Origin: Halosolutus halophilus
GTDB taxonomy: Archaea; Halobacteriota; Halobacteria; Halobacteriales; Natrialbaceae
NCBI RefSeq assembly: GCF_022869805.1
Contig: NZ_CP094974.1
Coordinates: forward strand, 4,836,001 to 4,900,000
DNA length: 64,000 bases
Direction of reading: 5' to 3'
The notes beneath the pieces were generated by a model that saw only the letters and a program-made list of their open reading frames with translations, had not been told where the DNA came from and did no database searches. This document shows positions 60,399 to 64,000 of the stretch, piece by piece; within the stretch, counting starts at the first letter, position 1; each line of letters begins with the position of its first letter. A program made the position numbers and the translations under genes.

Positions 60399-60527
60399 AC
60401 CCGATCGGCGTCGCGTCGATCCAGTGTTCGCGTCCGAGTCCGCGTCCGATCCGACCCCGAGTTCCCGCGACGGGGGAACGAGGAGAAGGGCTTTCTCCAC
60501 GGCCGCCCGTGTTCCGACTGTAAGGCG

Positions 60528-60956
60528 ATGTACGAGACGATCCTCTATCCGACCGACGGGAGTGAGCACGCGGCGACCGTTCTCGATCACGCGATCGACG
60601 TCGCCCGGACCCGGAACGCGACCCTCCACGTCCTCTCGGTGGTCGACGACCGCGCGTTTCTCGTGCTCGACGACGACCGCGTCGAGCAGGTTCGATCGGA
60701 CCTCCGGGAAACTGCCCGCGAAGCGACCGACGCGGCCGCGACACGTGCCGCCGACCACGACGTCGAGACGGTCACGGCGATCGACACCGGAAACCCCGCC
60801 GAGCGTATCGTCGACTACGCCGACGCGGTCGACGCCGACCTGATCGTGATGGGGACCAGCGGCGACGAGTACGAGCGCAACGTCGTCGGCAGCGTCTCCC
60901 AGCGGGTCGTCCGCGAAGCCTCCGTCCCCGTTACCACTGTCGGTCCCGACGTTTGA
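60528..60956 (+). CDS. Universal stress protein (UspA domain)
   Basis: The 142-residue USP starts MYETILYPTDGSEHAATVL. The nucleotide loop, GTSGDEYERNVVGS, has one residue fewer than usual between the glycines. It is outside the main island and closest in form to the MYDTILV group at 19551 and 20106. GGGCTTTCTCC about 30 bases upstream is a weak TATA candidate. Confidence 0.9.
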   Translation: MYETILYPTDGSEHAATVLDHAIDVARTRNATLHVLSVVDDRAFLVLDDDRVEQVRSDLRETAREATDAAATRAADHDVETVTAIDTGNPAERIVDYADAVDADLIVMGTSGDEYERNVVGSVSQRVVREASVPVTTVGPDV

Positions 60957-61052
60957 ACGACCGACCTCGAGTACCGGCCCGTCGGTGCTCGCTTCCACAC
61001 CAGATACGTTGCACACGGTTTGATATGTTCCCCCGTCGCTAGTAACGAGGAG

Positions 61053-62519
61053 ATGCGACGTTCGATCGTGATCGCGACCGTGTTGCTCGTCCTCGCGTTT
61101 CTGCTCGTTGGAGGACCGTCGCTTTTGCTGTCGATGTCGACCGATCGGACTGCACCCGACGCGACGACGCAGTCGCAGTCCCAGCCGAAATCGACGCCGG
61201 AGCTCGTCACGATCGAAGACTCCGAGAGCAGTTTCTGGATGTATCTCAGTCCCCGGCAGACGTTCCAGAAGCGGAGTCCGATCAACGTGATCGTCCGCGG
61301 CGACGCCGAGGACGTCGAGCGGATACTGGTCGACGCCGACGCCGGCGGCGACTGGTCCGAGATCAACGAGTCCGAGGAGGAAGCGCTGCCGGACACCTAC
61401 TCGCTGACCGGTGACAACGCCCCCGACAACGGAACGCGACCGGAGAACGGAACCGGCAACGAAACGACGGCGAGCGACTCGTCGAAGAACGCGACCAACG
61501 AGACGGTAGACGAACCGCAGGGTCCGATCCCGAATCTCGACTGGGGGGAAGCCGACGGCGGCACCCGCTACGCCTACGTCGACCCCGGTCCGAACGAGAG
61601 CGGGTACTGGACGACCGAAACCCGCCAGCTCGAGGACGGCGACTACTACGGACAGCGATACCACATCCGGCTCTACGAGAGCCCCAACGAGGACGACGAC
61701 TGGGTTATCATGCAGACCCACTCCGAACACTTCGACTGGTTCACGCTCCGTCACCGCGTCCACGGCTCGCAGGACGCCCAGACGAAAATCGAGGCCGACC
61801 TCATGGAATACCCGCGAGTCGACGTTCAGGACGACGTGCGACGCAGATATCTCGATAACAGAAACTCCGCCGATGCCGACGGCTGGGCGACCGTCGTCGA
61901 ACTCGCCGGACTGCTCGTCGTCCCCACGGTAGTCGGCGTCAGAGCGGGCAGGCGCACTGCGAAGGCGTCCAGCGAAACCGAGGAATCGGGCGAGCGCATC
62001 GCCCAGCGGACCCCCGACGCGATCGACGATCGCCTGACCGACGTCGACCGCCAGCGACTCGCCGCCGCCTACGCCCGCCTCGAGGCCGGTCACGTCCTCC
62101 TCGTCTGTGCCATCCTGACGCTGTACCTTGGCGTCCGAATGGGCGGTCTCGTCCTCGAGCATCAGGCCGGGTTCCTCACGCCCCACCAGATCGCCGCGCT
62201 ACTGTACCCGGTGATCGGGACCGGGATTCCGATCGCGACCTACCTGATCGCACGCGGGCTCACGCGCCGACTCGATGCCGCTGTCGTCGCCGCGGGCTCT
62301 CTCGCGGTCGCGATCTGGCTCGACTACAGCCTGCTCGGCGTCAGCGCGCTGCCCGTCGGCGTCATCGTCCAACGGATGCTCGTCGTCGTCGCGCTCGGAC
62401 TGATCGCCGGCGGCGCGGCCAAGCGAGCCGCTCGGCGCTCGAAGTTCAACGACATGCTGCTGGTCGGGGCGATGATGTGGGTGTTGCTGCTCGCCGGTAC
62501 ACTATTCGGCTACTTGTGA
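61053..62519 (+). CDS. Membrane protein with N-terminal extracytoplasmic domain
   Basis: The ATG at 61053 gives 488 residues. A signal anchor (residues 4-26) is followed by a long extracytoplasmic domain with an Asn-Xaa-Thr-rich linker (DNGTRPENGTGNETT), possible N-glycosylation sites. It then has about seven C-terminal membrane helices, including ILTLYLGVRMGGLVLE and LLYPVIGTGIPIATYLIARG. The family is not recognised; it has the layout of haloarchaeal surface-domain membrane proteins. Confidence 0.8.
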   Translation: MRRSIVIATVLLVLAFLLVGGPSLLLSMSTDRTAPDATTQSQSQPKSTPELVTIEDSESSFWMYLSPRQTFQKRSPINVIVRGDAEDVERILVDADAGGDWSEINESEEEALPDTYSLTGDNAPDNGTRPENGTGNETTASDSSKNATNETVDEPQGPIPNLDWGEADGGTRYAYVDPGPNESGYWTTETRQLEDGDYYGQRYHIRLYESPNEDDDWVIMQTHSEHFDWFTLRHRVHGSQDAQTKIEADLMEYPRVDVQDDVRRRYLDNRNSADADGWATVVELAGLLVVPTVVGVRAGRRTAKASSETEESGERIAQRTPDAIDDRLTDVDRQRLAAAYARLEAGHVLLVCAILTLYLGVRMGGLVLEHQAGFLTPHQIAALLYPVIGTGIPIATYLIARGLTRRLDAAVVAAGSLAVAIWLDYSLLGVSALPVGVIVQRMLVVVALGLIAGGAAKRAARRSKFNDMLLVGAMMWVLLLAGTLFGYL

Positions 62520-62668
62520 CCGATCGGCGGCAACTCAGTGACACGATCGGGCCGGGCACGCAGTCCGGTCCTTTTAATACGAGCCGGCCGTTCAGTTCGA
62601 CACGAGCGCTGGTGGTGAGTGATCCCGCAGGAATCACGAACGACGGCGCGAGCGAACGACGCGGACGA

Positions 62669-62739
62669 GCGCTGGTGGTCTAGTGGTAGGACATGAGCTT
62701 CCCAAGCTCATAGCCCGGGTTCAATTCCCGGCCAGCGCA
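62669..62739 (+). tRNA. tRNA-Gly (anticodon CCC)
   Basis: The sequence folds as a full tRNA: acceptor GCGCTGG with CCAGCGC, a D arm GGTCTAGTGGTAGGACA, an anticodon stem TGAGC with GCTCA around the loop TTCCCAA, and a T arm CCCGGGTTCAATTCCCGG. The discriminator is A, and CCA is not encoded. It is followed by an integrase remnant, suggesting it is an integration target. Confidence 0.95.
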
Positions 62740-62931
62740 CTCCAGACGCCTTCTCTCGGCGGTTTTCCGGGTTTCCCGATGAAACCCAACCATGCCCAAA
62801 AAAGCTCACAACGTGGGTACTCGAACACAATCGTTCCGCTGTCTAGCGATTTTAAAACGTGACAGATTTACTAGGAATGATGGGTCACGCGGCCCCGTGA
62901 TTCAGGGCGCGACCCGGACGGTGATGAGACG
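62740..62931. other. Intergenic region between tRNA-Gly and integrase remnant
   Basis: The 192 bases include the AT-rich GATTTTAAAACGTGACAG (about 62848-62865) and CCATGCCCAAAAAAGC near 62789. The former could be the integrase promoter. No other feature is seen. Confidence 0.35.
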
Positions 62932-63585
62932 ATGACGAGCACGCAGGAGAAAGTCGACGGGATCGTCGTCGTTCCCGAGGCAAGCCACGACGTACTGAAT
63001 CTGTGCCAGCTGGAGGACTATCGCGACCACCGGCGCAAACTCATCACATGGATGCGCCATCTCGGAAAGGATCCGGAGAATGCCGAGGGATATGCTCACG
63101 ACACGACGCGCCAGCGCAGCTACAAGATCGACGCGTTCTACCGCTGGGTCTGGGAGTACGAAGACGGCTGCACGCTGGCGGTGACGACCGAGCACGCCGA
63201 CGAGTACAGCAAGGAGCTAGCCTACGAGGAGACGTCGCAGACGCACAAGGCGGGCATCCAGAAGGCGATCAAGACCCTGTTCAAGTATTATCGGTACGAG
63301 AAGGGGCGAAACCTCGAGTGGGATCCGTCCATCCAGTATTCGAACGGCGGGTCGAACACCCACCAGATTCGGGATTTCCTTACGATGGCCGAGCGCCGAA
63401 AGATCAAGCAGGCCAGCCTCAAGTACGGAGATGGTATCCCTCACCCTGAAATACTTGGTGAGAATACGGTCACGAACCGCGCAAACCAGTTGCCCGAATC
63501 CGACGACCATAGAGAGGAAGAGTACTGGAACGGTGAAACTGATGCTGTCCGAGAACTACTGGAAGCCCACGAGGTTCAAATCTGA
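62932..63585 (+). pseudogene. Tyrosine-recombinase integrase, catalytic domain missing
   Basis: The 217-residue frame begins MTSTQEKVDGIVVVPEASHD and has LEDYRDHRRKLITWMRHLGK, FYRWVWEYEDGCTLAVT, and KALKTLFKYYRYEKG-like sequence, the N-terminal SAM-like DNA-binding region of haloarchaeal integrases. It also has LTMAERRKIKQASLKYGD. The C-terminal catalytic domain with the RHxxH...Y residues is absent. It lies beside tRNA-Gly, so it is a relic of an integrated element. Confidence 0.75.
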
Positions 63586-63736
63586 AGCGCGGGACACACC
63601 TGCGTACCACGACCGCCTCAATAGAGTTCGAGACACTGTTGATATGTACGGGCCACCCTCATCAGGTGAGGTATTATTGAGGCACTCGGCCTCAAAGTTG
63701 CTATGAGTCTGATCGACAAGAAGAACGGAGAACGGA

Positions 63737-64000
63737 TTAGCCGACAGCTCGTTCCTCGTCTTCCCAATAGGGTTCGCGAAGTGCCTTCTTGTCCATCTTT
63801 CCGTACGGCGTTTTCGGGATTTCGTCGACGAAATCGATCGACTTCGGTTTCTTGTAGTCGGCGAGGCGATCATCGGCAAACGCGACGATCTCGTCCGTGC
63901 TGAGCGACTCCTCGTCCCGTGGGACGACGACAGCCTTGACCGCCTCGCCCCAATCGTCGTCCGGAACGCCGATGACGGCGACTTCCTGGATGCCGGCATG
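63737..64000 (-). CDS. AMP-dependent acyl-CoA synthetase, C-terminal part
   Basis: The minus strand runs in from the right edge and ends at a TAA at 63737, giving 87 residues. It reads QEVAVIGVPDDDWGEAVKAV, FADDRLADYKKPKSIDFVD and IPKTPYGKMDKKALREPYW, the C-terminal subdomain of acyl-CoA synthetases with the catalytic Lys in GKMDKK. The enzyme makes acyl-CoA from a fatty or related acid, ATP and CoA. The N-terminal part lies beyond the window. Confidence 0.9.
   Translation of the reverse strand, partial: HAGIQEVAVIGVPDDDWGEAVKAVVVPRDEESLSTDEIVAFADDRLADYKKPKSIDFVDEIPKTPYGKMDKKALREPYWEDEERAVG

Noticed and set aside
59601-62186. An 861-residue reading frame on the minus strand
   Set aside because: It covers several well-supported genes on the plus strand in a shadow frame. 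Its composition is typical of antisense reading in GC-rich DNA, with no recognisable domain.
62602-62679. A 15-base repeat, ACGAGCGCTGGTGGT, upstream of and inside tRNA-Gly as an attachment-site pair
   Set aside because: It matches the 5' part of the tRNA, whereas integrases normally duplicate the 3' end. It is short enough to be coincidence or local slippage.
1-64000. CRISPR arrays or cas genes
   Set aside because: No regularly spaced direct repeats and no Cas-like proteins were seen. The repeated CGATCG motifs reflect the base composition of the genome.
1-64000. A replication origin
   Set aside because: No Cdc6/Orc1 gene and no origin-recognition-box cluster were found. AT-rich patches are all small and next to promoters.

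Overview
The window is high-GC DNA from a halophilic archaeon (class Halobacteria). The evidence is the acidic proteins rich in Asp, Glu and Val, the archaeal TATA-like promoters about 25-30 bases before leaderless starts, and archaeal or haloarchaeal marker genes: diphthine-ammonia ligase, MptA, a TrmB-type regulator, the RNA polymerase epsilon subunit, HalOD1 and DUF7344 proteins, trehalose synthase TreT and an amphi-Trp protein. The gene mix fits the Natrialbales, but genus cannot be fixed from the sequence alone.

Layout. 1-8.7 kb: two alpha/beta hydrolases, a CPBP membrane protease, a second CPBP gene wrecked by a TnpB remnant, a CBS protein, a DUF302 protein, a methyltransferase, a membrane protein, a thioredoxin/thioredoxin reductase operon with a perfect upstream palindrome, a PPOX-fold protein and a small haloarchaeal protein. 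8.9-42.3 kb: an island of universal stress proteins (18 intact genes, four of them tandem two-domain forms, plus two decayed copies). It is mixed with two methyltransferase/DUF2267-type loci, a PhaB-like reductase, a decayed SDR joined to the tail of a P-type ATPase, a PAC2 protein, a cupredoxin lipoprotein, a proteasome-like protein without its catalytic Thr, Dph6, an adenosylcobalamin-dependent ribonucleotide reductase, SerB, a hydrolase and a phosphoribosyltransferase sharing one divergent promoter, two CBS-HPF fusion proteins (31.3 and 42.6 kb), TreT and a second glycosyltransferase, and nicotinate phosphoribosyltransferase. 43.8-46.4 kb: a PPOX protein, an ABC1/UbiB kinase and a HalOD1 protein, then a gene-poor stretch with a MITE. 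47.9-62.7 kb: mostly housekeeping genes, including a carotenoid oxygenase, an NAD-dependent epimerase-like protein, tRNA-Ile, FxsA, a DUF255 thioredoxin-like protein, a TrmB regulator, MptA, a nucleotidyltransferase, the RNA polymerase epsilon subunit, an isochorismatase-family hydrolase, a FrnE-type DsbA protein, an NAD kinase-like protein and tRNA-Gly. 62.7-64 kb: a truncated integrase beside tRNA-Gly and the C-terminus of an acyl-CoA synthetase.

How it fits together. The island's inventory (USPs, CBS proteins, ribosome-hibernation-like domains, class II ribonucleotide reductase, phosphoribosyltransferase plus hydrolase, nicotinate phosphoribosyltransferase, a P-type ATPase relic, methyltransferases) strikingly parallels the mycobacterial DosR dormancy regulon. 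I read it as a haloarchaeal low-energy or low-oxygen survival island. No DosR-like response regulator is present, and the co-function is inference. Duplications, pseudogenes and remnants show that the island has been actively remodelled.
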